Positions 55,182 through 62,530 of a stretch of DNA of 64,000 bases are shown here, piece after piece. Within the stretch, counting starts at the first letter, position 1. Each line of letters starts with the position of its first letter. The position numbers and the translations under genes are program-made. Below the pieces are notes generated by a model that was given only the letters and a program-made list of their open reading frames with translations, made no database searches and was not told where the DNA came from. Source of the stretch: Betaproteobacteria bacterium (GTDB taxonomy: Bacteria > Pseudomonadota > Gammaproteobacteria > Burkholderiales > Burkholderiaceae_C); contig CANGHH010000019.1 in assembly GCA_947453725.1 (NCBI GenBank), forward strand, positions 1 to 64,000. The letters run 5' to 3'.

Positions 55182-56564
55182 TCACACCCTCGCTGGCAAG
55201 GCGCTGCGCGCGGCACGCAGCGCCCGCTGCTGCAGCAGAAATTCGCGGTACCACTGCGCGCTGTCCTTCAGCGTGCGTTGCTGCGTGGGGTAGTCCACGT
55301 GCACGATGCCGAAGCGCTTCTCGTAGCCCGAAGCCCATTCGAAGTTGTCGAGCAGGCTCCACACCATGTAGCCGGCCATCGGCACGCCCTGGCGCAGCGC
55401 CTCGCCGACGGCGGCGATGTGCGAGGCGATGTAGGCCGTGCGGCCCGCATCGTGGATGCGGCCGTCCTCCAGCCGGTCCTTGAAGGCGCCACCATTCTCG
55501 GTCACGAACAGCGGCGGCACGGCGTAGTCTCGGTGCAGGCGCAGCAGCAGTTCAGTCAGGCCTTCGGGGTAGACCTCCCAGCCCATGTCGGTCAGTTCCA
55601 GCCCGCTCTGGTGGGCGTCCCACGGGCCCTGCGCGCTGACCACCGCGCGCGTGTAGTAGTTGACGCCCAGGAAGTCCATGGTCTGCGCGATGATGGCCAT
55701 GTCGCCGCTTGCCACCTGCGGCGCGTCGGCGCCGAGGAAGTCGACGATGTCCTGCGGGTAGCGGCCGTGGAACAACGGGTCCATGTACCAGCGCACCAGG
55801 CGGCCGTCCTCCAGACGGGCTTGGTCGATGTCTGCCGGTGTCGGGCTGGCCGGCTGCACCGGGCTCAGGTTCAGCACGATGCCCAGCGCGCTGGCGCAGC
55901 CGTCGGCGCGCAGCGCCTGCAGGGCCAGGCCGTGGCTCAGCAGCAGGTGGTGAGCGGCCTGCATGGCCTGCCCGCGGTCCTGGATGCCGGGCGCGAAGAT
56001 GCCGGTCTCGTGGCCCAGCACGGCCACGACCCACGGTTCGTTGTGGGTCGTGATGCTGGCGACGCGGTCACCCAGGCGGGCGGCCATGCCGCGCGCGTAG
56101 TCCACGAAACGGTGCACGGTGTCGCGGTTCGCCCAGCCGCCCTGGTCCTGCAGCGCCTGCGGCAGGTCCCAGTGGTTCAGCGTCAGGTAGGGCGCCACGC
56201 CGCGCTCGAGCAGGCCGTCGACCAGGCGCTCGTAGAAGTCCAGGCCGGCGGTGTTCCAGGCGCCGCTGCCTGTGGGCTGCACGCGCGGCCAGCTGACGCT
56301 GAAGCGGTAGGCGTCGACGCCCAGGCGCTGCACGATGTCCAGGTCGCCGGCCCAGCGGTGGACGTGGTCGCAGGCCAGGTCGCCGTTGCTGCCGTCGGCA
56401 ATCGCCCCGGGGACGCGGCAGAAGTGGTCCCAGATCGAGGGACCCTTGCCGTCCAGCGCGGCGGCACCTTCGATCTGGAAGGAACTGGTGGCCACGCCCC
56501 AGACGAAGTCGGCGGGGAAGGACAGGGCAGGGGCGATGGCGGCGATCGGGGCTTTGGGGGTCAT
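55182..56564 (-). CDS. GH1 beta-glucosidase
   Basis: This 460-residue cytoplasmic enzyme releases glucose from beta-glucosides. It shows FVWGVATSSFQIEGA, acid/base Glu176 in TTHNEPWVV, LGVNYYTRAVVS, nucleophile Glu356 in LFVTENGGAF, and WSLLDNFEWASGY for glucose binding. Length is typical. ATG 56564 (MTPKAPIAAIAP) has AGGAAG upstream. It is the first enzyme gene behind the operator at 56895, but about 330 bp separate the two. It completes degradation of imported oligosaccharides. Confidence 0.95.
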   Translation of the reverse strand: MTPKAPIAAIAPALSFPADFVWGVATSSFQIEGAAALDGKGPSIWDHFCRVPGAIADGSNGDLACDHVHRWAGDLDIVQRLGVDAYRFSVSWPRVQPTGSGAWNTAGLDFYERLVDGLLERGVAPYLTLNHWDLPQALQDQGGWANRDTVHRFVDYARGMAARLGDRVASITTHNEPWVVAVLGHETGIFAPGIQDRGQAMQAAHHLLLSHGLALQALRADGCASALGIVLNLSPVQPASPTPADIDQARLEDGRLVRWYMDPLFHGRYPQDIVDFLGADAPQVASGDMAIIAQTMDFLGVNYYTRAVVSAQGPWDAHQSGLELTDMGWEVYPEGLTELLLRLHRDYAVPPLFVTENGGAFKDRLEDGRIHDAGRTAYIASHIAAVGEALRQGVPMAGYMVWSLLDNFEWASGYEKRFGIVHVDYPTQQRTLKDSAQWYREFLLQQRALRAARSALPARV

Positions 56565-56617
56565 GGAAGGAAGTCGGAAGAAGGACTGCTTGACGGCGCC
56601 AGCCGTGAGGCCGCTGA

Positions 56618-56845
56618 TCAACAGGCGCGAAGACAACACGAAGGCGTGACATGAAGGGTCTGCTGATCCGCACCGGCCTGCAGCCCGGCGAAGGTCTGTA
56701 TGCCGACCGCGACAGCCGGGTGCCGGTGACGACGCCGCGCTTCGTGCGGGCCTTCACGCTGGCCAGTGAAATCTGCGCTGCCCGGGCCGATGTCGGCCGG
56801 GGCCGCCAGGATGACGCCCTGCCGGTTGGTGGCCTTGTGGTTCAT
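56618..56845 (-). CDS. Possible small open frame in the GH1 operon leader
   Basis: A 75-codon frame starts MNHKATNRQGVILAAPADIG. It has GGAG about 8 bases before ATG 56845 and lies about 50 bp behind the operator and 53 bp before GH1. I recognise no family. The second half, rich in Arg, His and Gln, looks noncoding, so it may be only the beginning of a decayed gene or chance. The rest of 56565-56894 shows no other gene. Confidence 0.25.
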   Translation of the reverse strand: MNHKATNRQGVILAAPADIGPGSADFTGQREGPHEARRRHRHPAVAVGIQTFAGLQAGADQQTLHVTPSCCLRAC

Positions 56846-56894
56846 CGGTGTGCTCCGCGGAAACTGCCCAGCGCTCCGTTCATGGATCTCGCCA

Positions 56895-56938
56895 TGAAAG
56901 CGCTTTCAGAATTTACGGGGCGGGGCGCCGGCTGTCAA
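56895..56938 (-). promoter_or_regulatory. Promoter and LacI-type operator of the GH1-GH16-GH17-MFS operon
   Basis: On the reverse strand, a consensus -35 TTGACA (56933-56938) is followed after 17 bp by -10 TAAATT (56910-56915). The palindrome TGAAAGCGCTTTCA at 56895-56908 starts two bases after the -10. It lies between the lacI-type gene and the operon, and it is the clearest repressible promoter of the four. Confidence 0.8.
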
Positions 56939-56983
56939 TCCAGGGTAATCGCGGGGCGCCCGGACGTTGACCCGGCGCCGGGG

Positions 56984-58039
56984 TCAGCGCCCGGGCGCCG
57001 CGCGGCTGCTCTCGCGGGCGATGAAGCGCGGGGCCGGCAGCCTGGCCGTCGGCGTTTCGCCGGCCAGCAGCTGCAGCATCGCCGCGGCCGCGATCTGCCC
57101 CAGTTCGTACACCGGGTGGTGCACCGTGCTCAGCGGCGGCACGCTGTACGAGGCGCCGGCGATGTCGTCGTAGCCGACCAGCGAGACATCGTCGGGCACC
57201 CGCAAGTGGCGCCGGTGCAGCGCCAGCGCGGCGCCGAAGGCCATCTGGTCGTTGGCCGCGAAGATCGCGGTGAAGGATTCGCGGCTGTCGAGCAGCCGTT
57301 CGACGGCCATGCGGCCACTGTCTTCGGTGTACTGGCCGGGCACCACCAGGTCCTGCTCCAGCGGCAGACCGGCGGCTTGCAGGGCCGCGCGGTAGCCGCG
57401 CTGGCGCTCCTTGGCGTCCGGGTGGCGCGGGTCGCCGGCGATGAAGGCAATGCGCCGGTGGCCCAGGCTCAGCAGGTGGTGCGTGGCCAGTCGGGCGCCC
57501 TCGAAGTCGTCGAAGTTCAGTGCGTACAGCCCCGCCGCCTTCAGCGCGCGGCCGGTCACCACCACCGGCAGCTGCAGCGCGTGGGCGGTCAGCGCGGCGT
57601 CGGGCAGGCGCCCGTTGAGCACGATGATGCCGTCGACCCGGCGCGAGCGCAGCATGTCGATGCAGCGGGCCTCCTGCGCGACGTTCCAGTGGCCGCTGAC
57701 GAAGAGCGGGCTGTAGCCGGCACGGCTGAGTTCGTCCTCGACGCCGCGCAGGGCGCTGCCGAAGAAAGGGCTGTCGATGGTCTGCGTGATCACGCCCACG
57801 CTGAGCGTGCGCCCGCCGGCCAGTCCGCGCGCGACCGGGTTGGGCACGAAGCCCAGGCGGGCGATGGCTTCGTCGACGGTCTTGCGCTTGTCGTCGCTGA
57901 CCGTGGCCGTGCCGTTCAGGATGCGCGAGACGGTGCTCGGCGAGACGCCGGCGGCAGCGGCCACCATGTCGAGCGTGACCTTGCCTTCGTCCTTGAAGGC
58001 GGCCCGGCGGCCGGCCTTCACGTCGATGCTCTTCTTCAT
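56984..58039 (-). CDS. LacI-family transcriptional regulator of the beta-glucan locus
   Basis: This 351-residue repressor has an HTH (about 21-45, VTLDMVAAAAGVSPSTVSRILNG) and hinge (PNPVARGLAGGRTLSVGVI). The periplasmic-binding-protein-like effector domain ends with SLVGYDDIAGASYSVPPLSTVHHP. It most probably binds the four TGAAAGCGCTTTCA palindromes; CG-centred palindromes of this type are the usual LacI-family targets. The inducer is presumably a laminarin oligosaccharide or glucose derivative. It lies directly upstream of the glycosidase operon in the same direction, with no operator before its own gene, so its expression appears independent. Confidence 0.93.
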   Translation of the reverse strand: MKKSIDVKAGRRAAFKDEGKVTLDMVAAAAGVSPSTVSRILNGTATVSDDKRKTVDEAIARLGFVPNPVARGLAGGRTLSVGVITQTIDSPFFGSALRGVEDELSRAGYSPLFVSGHWNVAQEARCIDMLRSRRVDGIIVLNGRLPDAALTAHALQLPVVVTGRALKAAGLYALNFDDFEGARLATHHLLSLGHRRIAFIAGDPRHPDAKERQRGYRAALQAAGLPLEQDLVVPGQYTEDSGRMAVERLLDSRESFTAIFAANDQMAFGAALALHRRHLRVPDDVSLVGYDDIAGASYSVPPLSTVHHPVYELGQIAAAAMLQLLAGETPTARLPAPRFIARESSRAAPGR

Positions 58040-58134
58040 GGGCTCCCCGGCTCTGTGTCACCGGGAGTTTACGCAGGCGGCTTCGTGCACGGTGGCGGCC
58101 GGTCCGAGGCTGATCCGCTGCCGGCGCGACCGGC

Positions 58135-58257
58135 TCACAGCGTGAACTCGTCGTCGATGATCAGCGGCGCGTGGTCGCTGCAGCGCTCCGCCAGACAGAT
58201 CGACTCGCGCCGGGCCAGCGCCGCCAAGCCCGGCGTGGCCAGGTGGTCGTCGATGCG
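58135..58257 (-). pseudogene. C-terminal remnant of exodeoxyribonuclease III (xth)
   Basis: About 40 codons encode RIDDHLATPGLAALARRESI, then a short segment with SDHAPLIIDDEFTL and a stop. This matches the C-terminal end of ExoIII/XthA, including the catalytic SDHAP motif. Upstream in the same frame the sequence (AGDLQVFC) no longer fits the family, so the rest of the gene is missing. It marks a breakpoint where foreign DNA entered or a deletion occurred. Confidence 0.65.
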
Positions 58258-58595
58258 ACAAAACACCTGCAAATCTCCAGCCACTCGAAGCACCGTCTGA
58301 CAGGCAAGCCAAAGCCCAGGTCGATCCGTGACCGTCAGCAGACTGCGATAAAGCTGTCTCTGACACTCACGCCTCGGCGTGCCGCTCGCGGCCAGTTCCT
58401 CTCGTTGGACACAGCGGGACGAGCGACAGCAAGGTGGACAAAGCCGAAGTTCATCGAACTTCAGACCCAGACTGGGTGGAGTCGTTCGGGTGCGGCACAT
58501 GAATGTCGGCGCTCACCCAAACCTAACGCCCAGGGCTCGAACCGGCGACGGGCAGCTTCATGCGTCTTGATGCGCGAAAACAGCCATCCAACAAC
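58258..58595. other. Intergenic stretch without recognisable gene
   Basis: AT-richer than the glucanase locus. Several short open frames exist on both strands, but none has a convincing start or family resemblance. One small perfect hairpin (GAAGTTC-ATC-GAACTTC near 58448) is present without a T-run. Confidence 0.4.
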
Positions 58596-58621
58596 AACAA
58601 ACCCGCTGAAGCGGGTTTGTT
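58596..58621 (-). terminator. Intrinsic terminator behind the PEP-CTERM gene
   Basis: An 11-bp stem AACAAACCCGC with GCGGGTTTGTT and a 4-base loop. Read on the reverse strand it continues GTTGTTG, a weak T-rich tail. It begins about 20 bp after the stop at 58641. Confidence 0.6.
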
Positions 58622-58640
58622 GGAGTGCGGCAAGAACGAT

Positions 58641-59276
58641 CTAAAGGGCCTTCTGCTTCTTGCGCCGTGCAAGCCCAAGACCAGCGATGGCGAGGCCGAC
58701 AAGAGCAACAGAACCGGGCTCGGGCACAGCGGTGGCGCCAGAAGTCACATTGATGTTGTCATAGGTCGGATAGTACCGGTCCGACGAGAACAAAACGCTT
58801 GTCAAGTTCGAAAAACCCACCACGTTCGCGGTCTGGTAACTCTCCGAGATCTGGTCAACTGCAAATGACTCAGTGACCGTGCCGCCACCGGACAATGAAC
58901 CTACCAAAACAATACTACCGCCAGCCGCTGTAGTGAACCTGAACAGTTCACTGTAATCGAAAGAAAACAGGCTAAAGATGCTGTTATCTGCTGCGGTCAT
59001 GCGCACTTCGAACGGCGCTGCGCCATCGCCATTGTATACACCGAGAGCCTTGGAGCCGTTGTCGACGCACCCGCCCGCGCAAGGACCGCCGCTCCGGTGA
59101 ACAAATACCAAGTCGGCAGTCGTAGCGGTGGGTTCGAATCGATACCCGTTCGAAATCTGAGTGCCGAAGGTTGACGTGTTGTTGGCGACAACATCTTCGA
59201 AATCGACGATTGCAGCGTTTGCACCGCCACTCGCGAACCCAAACGCAATGACGATTTGCGAAAACATCCTTTTCAT
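58641..59276 (-). CDS. PEP-CTERM sorting-domain protein
   Basis: This 211-residue exported protein has a signal peptide (about 1-21, VIAFGFASGGANA), a beta-rich body (VDFEDVVANN, then DYSELFRFTTAAGG) with one Cys pair (GPCAGGC), and the C-terminal sorting signal VPEPGSVALVGLAIAGLGLARRKKQ. In known systems an exosortase recognises PEP and the protein is released to the surface or matrix of exopolysaccharide producers. No exosortase or polysaccharide genes are nearby. ATG 59276 follows TTAGGAGTGAACGG, a good ribosome binding site. The AT-richer composition suggests a different history from its neighbours. Confidence 0.9.
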   Translation of the reverse strand: MKRMFSQIVIAFGFASGGANAAIVDFEDVVANNTSTFGTQISNGYRFEPTATTADLVFVHRSGGPCAGGCVDNGSKALGVYNGDGAAPFEVRMTAADNSIFSLFSFDYSELFRFTTAAGGSIVLVGSLSGGGTVTESFAVDQISESYQTANVVGFSNLTSVLFSSDRYYPTYDNINVTSGATAVPEPGSVALVGLAIAGLGLARRKKQKAL

Positions 59277-59854
59277 ACCGTTCACTCCTAAACTTTCATG
59301 CTTTGACCAAACCGAAGAACCCATTGAGCCACTACTCCCCGATAGGATTGGGATGGCGTGATGCCTACTGCAATTTTCGCGCCACACCTCGTCAAGAGGA
59401 AAAACGTTCGAACAATCAATGACTTAGAAGTTGCGCTCCGCGGGGGACAGGATGAGTTGTAAAGCGGATCGACAGATCCGAATTAGGATTTACCCGCGCT
59501 CCCCGAGCCTTTCCACCTGCGCCGCTCACTCGGCCGGCTGTTTCAGGGCAGATGGACGAGCGACTACGACGCATCGGCAGTGACCGTTCGGCGCAAAGGG
59601 GAGCAGTCGTTGGCATGACAATGAGCGCCGGGCGACACCCATCGTGCTGGCGAACGTCAGCACCCCATCGCATACCGGCCCTTCAATCGACGACCGAGCC
59701 AGTGCCGCTATGGCTGGTATGCGCCATAGAGCGTGCGTTTACGGCTCCGTCGCGACCGACAGCTTTGCTGCGATGCCGACCTCCGCCGTGCACCTCGAAC
59801 TTCAGCTTCCTGTACCTTGCTGTCATTGAGTAAGACCGCGCGTACGACAGCAAG
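59277..59854. other. Intergenic stretch without recognisable gene
   Basis: It contains the upstream region of the PEP-CTERM gene. The remainder (59400-59854) has only short overlapping frames with no family resemblance. I see no RNA gene or repeat inside it. Confidence 0.4.
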
Positions 59855-59990
59855 GGGTCGATTGCCGGTGCTCGCGGTCGGCGGTCGAAGGGCCGCTGAG
59901 CGACCTACAGGTGACCATCGCGCCTGGATGACCGCTGTCCGTCGCATGGCCGCCCTTCGTCATCGGCTGCTCAGCAGCCGAGGCCGGCCA
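59855..59990 (+). repeat. 136-bp direct repeat, copy 1
   Basis: Identical base for base to 60754-60889. It lies 39 bp beyond the hepT stop codon. The repeat contains the small palindrome CTGCTCAGCAG. It keeps an open frame in both copies, but the product looks noncoding. Confidence 0.95.
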
Positions 59991-60029
59991 GGAGCAGCCG
60001 GTCGGCCACTGGCCAAGCCGCCGTTCGGA

Positions 60030-60386
60030 TCATGCCTGCGCGCCGCTCTGCTGCGCCATGCGAGAAACCGCTTCGCTGAGAGCAGGCAGGTCCTGTTCAA
60101 CGACCAGCCAGACAGCTCCGAGATCAACGCCGAGGTAGCCATGCACGATCACGTTGCGGAACCCAGCGAGTTCGCGCCATGGAATCTGTTCTTCGGTGGC
60201 CTTGATCCCGTTCGACAGGCGTTGGCTCGATTCGGCCAAGGTCTGCAGATTGCGGATCACCGCATCTTGCACCAGACGGGAGGCGTCGAATCGAGCTTGT
60301 TCACCGTTCGTGTACTCGCGAATCCGGTCCAGGCAGTCGCGCATGTGCGCGAGCAACACCAGGTCAGCGTCGGGGCCTGGCGTCAC
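60030..60386 (-). CDS. hepT: HepT-like HEPN toxin (DUF86 RNase)
   Basis: This 118-residue HEPN protein has the catalytic Rx4HxY motif in GFRNVIVHGY (Arg77, His82, Tyr84). In the MntA-HepT type VII toxin-antitoxin system HepT is an RNase that is silenced when MntA adds AMP residues to this Tyr. Helices DAVIRNLQTLAESSQRLS and QDLPALSEAVSRMA fit the fold. The start overlaps the mntA stop by 4 bp, so antitoxin is made first. The gene is bracketed with mntA by 136-bp direct repeats. Confidence 0.92.
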   Translation of the reverse strand: MTPGPDADLVLLAHMRDCLDRIREYTNGEQARFDASRLVQDAVIRNLQTLAESSQRLSNGIKATEEQIPWRELAGFRNVIVHGYLGVDLGAVWLVVEQDLPALSEAVSRMAQQSGAQA

Positions 60387-60667
60387 AGCCAGACAGCGCC
60401 GGCGACAACGCTATCCCGGAGCGCCGGGTGCAAGCTCGATTCGGTGACCACATCCACGCGGCGGCCCAGCAGATCCTGCGCATCCATCAGCAGGCCCCCC
60501 AGGGCAAGCGCGCTGATTCCTGGGGCCAGGGTCACCAGCAGATCGACGTCGCTGTTGTCGCTGCCGTCGCCGCGGCTCATCGAGCCAAATACCCGCACAC
60601 CCGTCACGCCGCGCCTGCGTGCCAGTGCAAGCAGTTCGGCGCGGTGAGTCTCGATCAGCGTATTCAT
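60383..60667 (-). CDS. mntA: MntA-like nucleotidyltransferase antitoxin
   Basis: This 94-residue minimal nucleotidyltransferase has the GSx10DxD motif in VFGSMSRGDGSDNSDVDLLV (Gly28-Ser29, Asp40, Asp42). It should use ATP to AMPylate the Tyr of HepT. ATG 60667 (MNTLIETHRAELL) gives the usual length. The upstream open frame to 60919 runs into the 136-bp repeat and is rejected. First gene of the pair. No clear promoter was identified. Confidence 0.92.
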   Translation of the reverse strand: MNTLIETHRAELLALARRRGVTGVRVFGSMSRGDGSDNSDVDLLVTLAPGISALALGGLLMDAQDLLGRRVDVVTESSLHPALRDSVVAGAVWL

Positions 60668-60753
60668 TCGCAGCAGTGTAGCCAGCCTGCGCCAACCCCT
60701 GTTGCACCCACTGAGGGCGGCTGCTTCCGGGCAGCAGCCCGAGTGGCCGCAGA

Positions 60754-60889
60754 GGGTCGATTGCCGGTGCTCGCGGTCGGCGGTCGAAGGGCCGCTGAGC
60801 GACCTACAGGTGACCATCGCGCCTGGATGACCGCTGTCCGTCGCATGGCCGCCCTTCGTCATCGGCTGCTCAGCAGCCGAGGCCGGCCA
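60754..60889 (+). repeat. 136-bp direct repeat, copy 2
   Basis: Identical to 59855-59990, offset 899 bp, same orientation. It lies 86 bp upstream of the mntA start codon. The rest of 60890-61186 has no gene I can support. Confidence 0.95.
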
Positions 60890-61186
60890 ATTCCTGCCGC
60901 CCGCGACAGGCAGCTTCATGGCGCGCCAGCGTCATCTCCAGTGCGCCCGAAGTCTTGACCAGCCAACCCACCCCGACGAATTCTGGTCTGCCACGTCCAT
61001 GCGCGCGGCTGGCACCGCTGCGTTGATAAGCGGTCCAATCGACCCGGGGGCACCCAACGGGCAGCGGATGGGCGCTTGGCCTACGCACTGAATGCGTTGG
61101 CTGGCGGTGAATCCTCGTATTGACACCCCGATCCATTCCCGAAACACTGAAGCTGCGATCCAGCCTGCCAATCGAAAGGCCAATGA

Positions 61187-62203
61187 ATGGACGATACACG
61201 CCGAGGATTTCTTAAATCGTCCGTGGTCGCGGGCGCCGCTGCAACGGCCGGCGCTGGCCTAACCGATACCGCTGCAGCCCAGGTTTCGGGCGCACGGCTA
61301 GGCGCTCCAGCAATGGCACGCGGCATGATGTTGCTGAACATGCGCCAAGGTGGCGCGGCGGTACTTGGCGTGAAGACAGCCAAGGGCATTGTCGACGTGG
61401 CCAAAGCTGCAGCGCACTTCCAGACCACCGCGCCAAAGACCACTGATGACGTGATTCAGGGCGGCGATCAGGGCCTCGGCAACTTGGTGGCGCGTGCCCT
61501 CACATCAGGTCCGGCCGAGCTGTTCGCGGACGAGTCGAGGATCGAGTTTGCGGGCGCGATCCTGCGGCCAGAGAAGATCGTCTGCGTCGGACTCAACTAC
61601 GCTCGCCACGCGCGTGAGACCAACAACCCGATCCCCAAGCTGCCGATCCTGTTCAACAAGTTCAACAACACACTTAACACCCACAAGGGCACCGTTCGCG
61701 TGTCCACAGTGCCAGCGACTAAGTTCGACTACGAGGCCGAACTGGTCATCGTGATGGGCCGCCGCGCCTTTAACGTCAGCGAAGCCGATGCCTTGCAGTA
61801 CGCCATGGGCTATGCCACGGGCAACGACTTCACCGCGCGCGACCTCCAGTCGCGCAGCAGCCAGTGGATGATCGGCAAGACCAACGACGGCTTCGCTCCG
61901 ATCGGGCCCTATATCGTCACCGCCGACCTCGTGGGCGACCCGAATGCCTTGAAGATCGAGTGCTTGGTCAACGGCGACATACGACAGTCGTCGAATACCA
62001 ACGATATGGTGTTCAACTGCGCTCAGATCATCAGCTACACCAGCAAGCTGTTCACGCTTGAACCCGGGGACATCATCTTCACGGGCACGCCTGAAGGTGT
62101 GATCTCGGGCTACCCGCAGGACAAGCAGGTTTGGCTCAAACCCGGCGACAAGCTCGTCACTCGCATTGAGAAGCTCGGCGCATTGGAGTTCACGCTGACC
62201 TAG
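61187..62203 (+). CDS. Fumarylacetoacetate hydrolase-family protein with Tat-type signal
   Basis: This 338-residue protein begins MDDTRRGFLKSSVVAGAAAT, a twin-arginine signal (TRRGFLK) with a weakly hydrophobic Ala-rich core. The FAH domain (about 120-338) shows KIVCVGLNYARHARE, PILFNKF, FDYEAELVIVMGRRA with the metal-binding Glu-x-Glu, GYATGNDFTARDLQ and FTGTPEGV. Members hydrolyse or decarboxylate diketo or oxo acids. Export of such a fold is uncommon. The gene stands alone between repeats and an amino-acid lyase, and the exact substrate is not evident. Confidence 0.9.
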   Translation: MDDTRRGFLKSSVVAGAAATAGAGLTDTAAAQVSGARLGAPAMARGMMLLNMRQGGAAVLGVKTAKGIVDVAKAAAHFQTTAPKTTDDVIQGGDQGLGNLVARALTSGPAELFADESRIEFAGAILRPEKIVCVGLNYARHARETNNPIPKLPILFNKFNNTLNTHKGTVRVSTVPATKFDYEAELVIVMGRRAFNVSEADALQYAMGYATGNDFTARDLQSRSSQWMIGKTNDGFAPIGPYIVTADLVGDPNALKIECLVNGDIRQSSNTNDMVFNCAQIISYTSKLFTLEPGDIIFTGTPEGVISGYPQDKQVWLKPGDKLVTRIEKLGALEFTLT

Positions 62204-62530
62204 AAACTACGGCGCTTCGCGATTGCCAGCGCCATGCATTTTGAGCGCAGTGCGTGGTCACCCCAATGTCGGCAGTACGCGACCGAGCAGGCTGTCTGGC
62301 GGTACTCAACCGCGTCTGGACACGGCCATCAAGCGACACTCAGGGCGAGTTCCGCAAAACGGTCAGTCAACTTGTGGCGGTAGTCATCTTCGTGACGACC
62401 AAACACTCAAGGCGTTCGCGCCCGGGCCAGTCGCACCTGGGCATCGATCCGCTGGGTAGCCTGACAGCCAACGCCGGCGTCTGGCGCACGTCGCGCTTGC
62501 GGGGGCCGCACACTCGTTGGCGACTGGCAT
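62204..62530. other. Intergenic stretch without supported gene
   Basis: A 96-codon forward frame (62254-62544) crosses it and runs into the end of the convergent lyase gene. It has a GTG start, no ribosome binding site and no family resemblance, so I do not call it. Confidence 0.4.

Noticed and set aside
59855..60889. 136-bp repeats as integron attC sites
   Set aside because: No GTTRRRY/RYYYAAC core pair and no long imperfect palindrome were found. The repeats are plain direct repeats.
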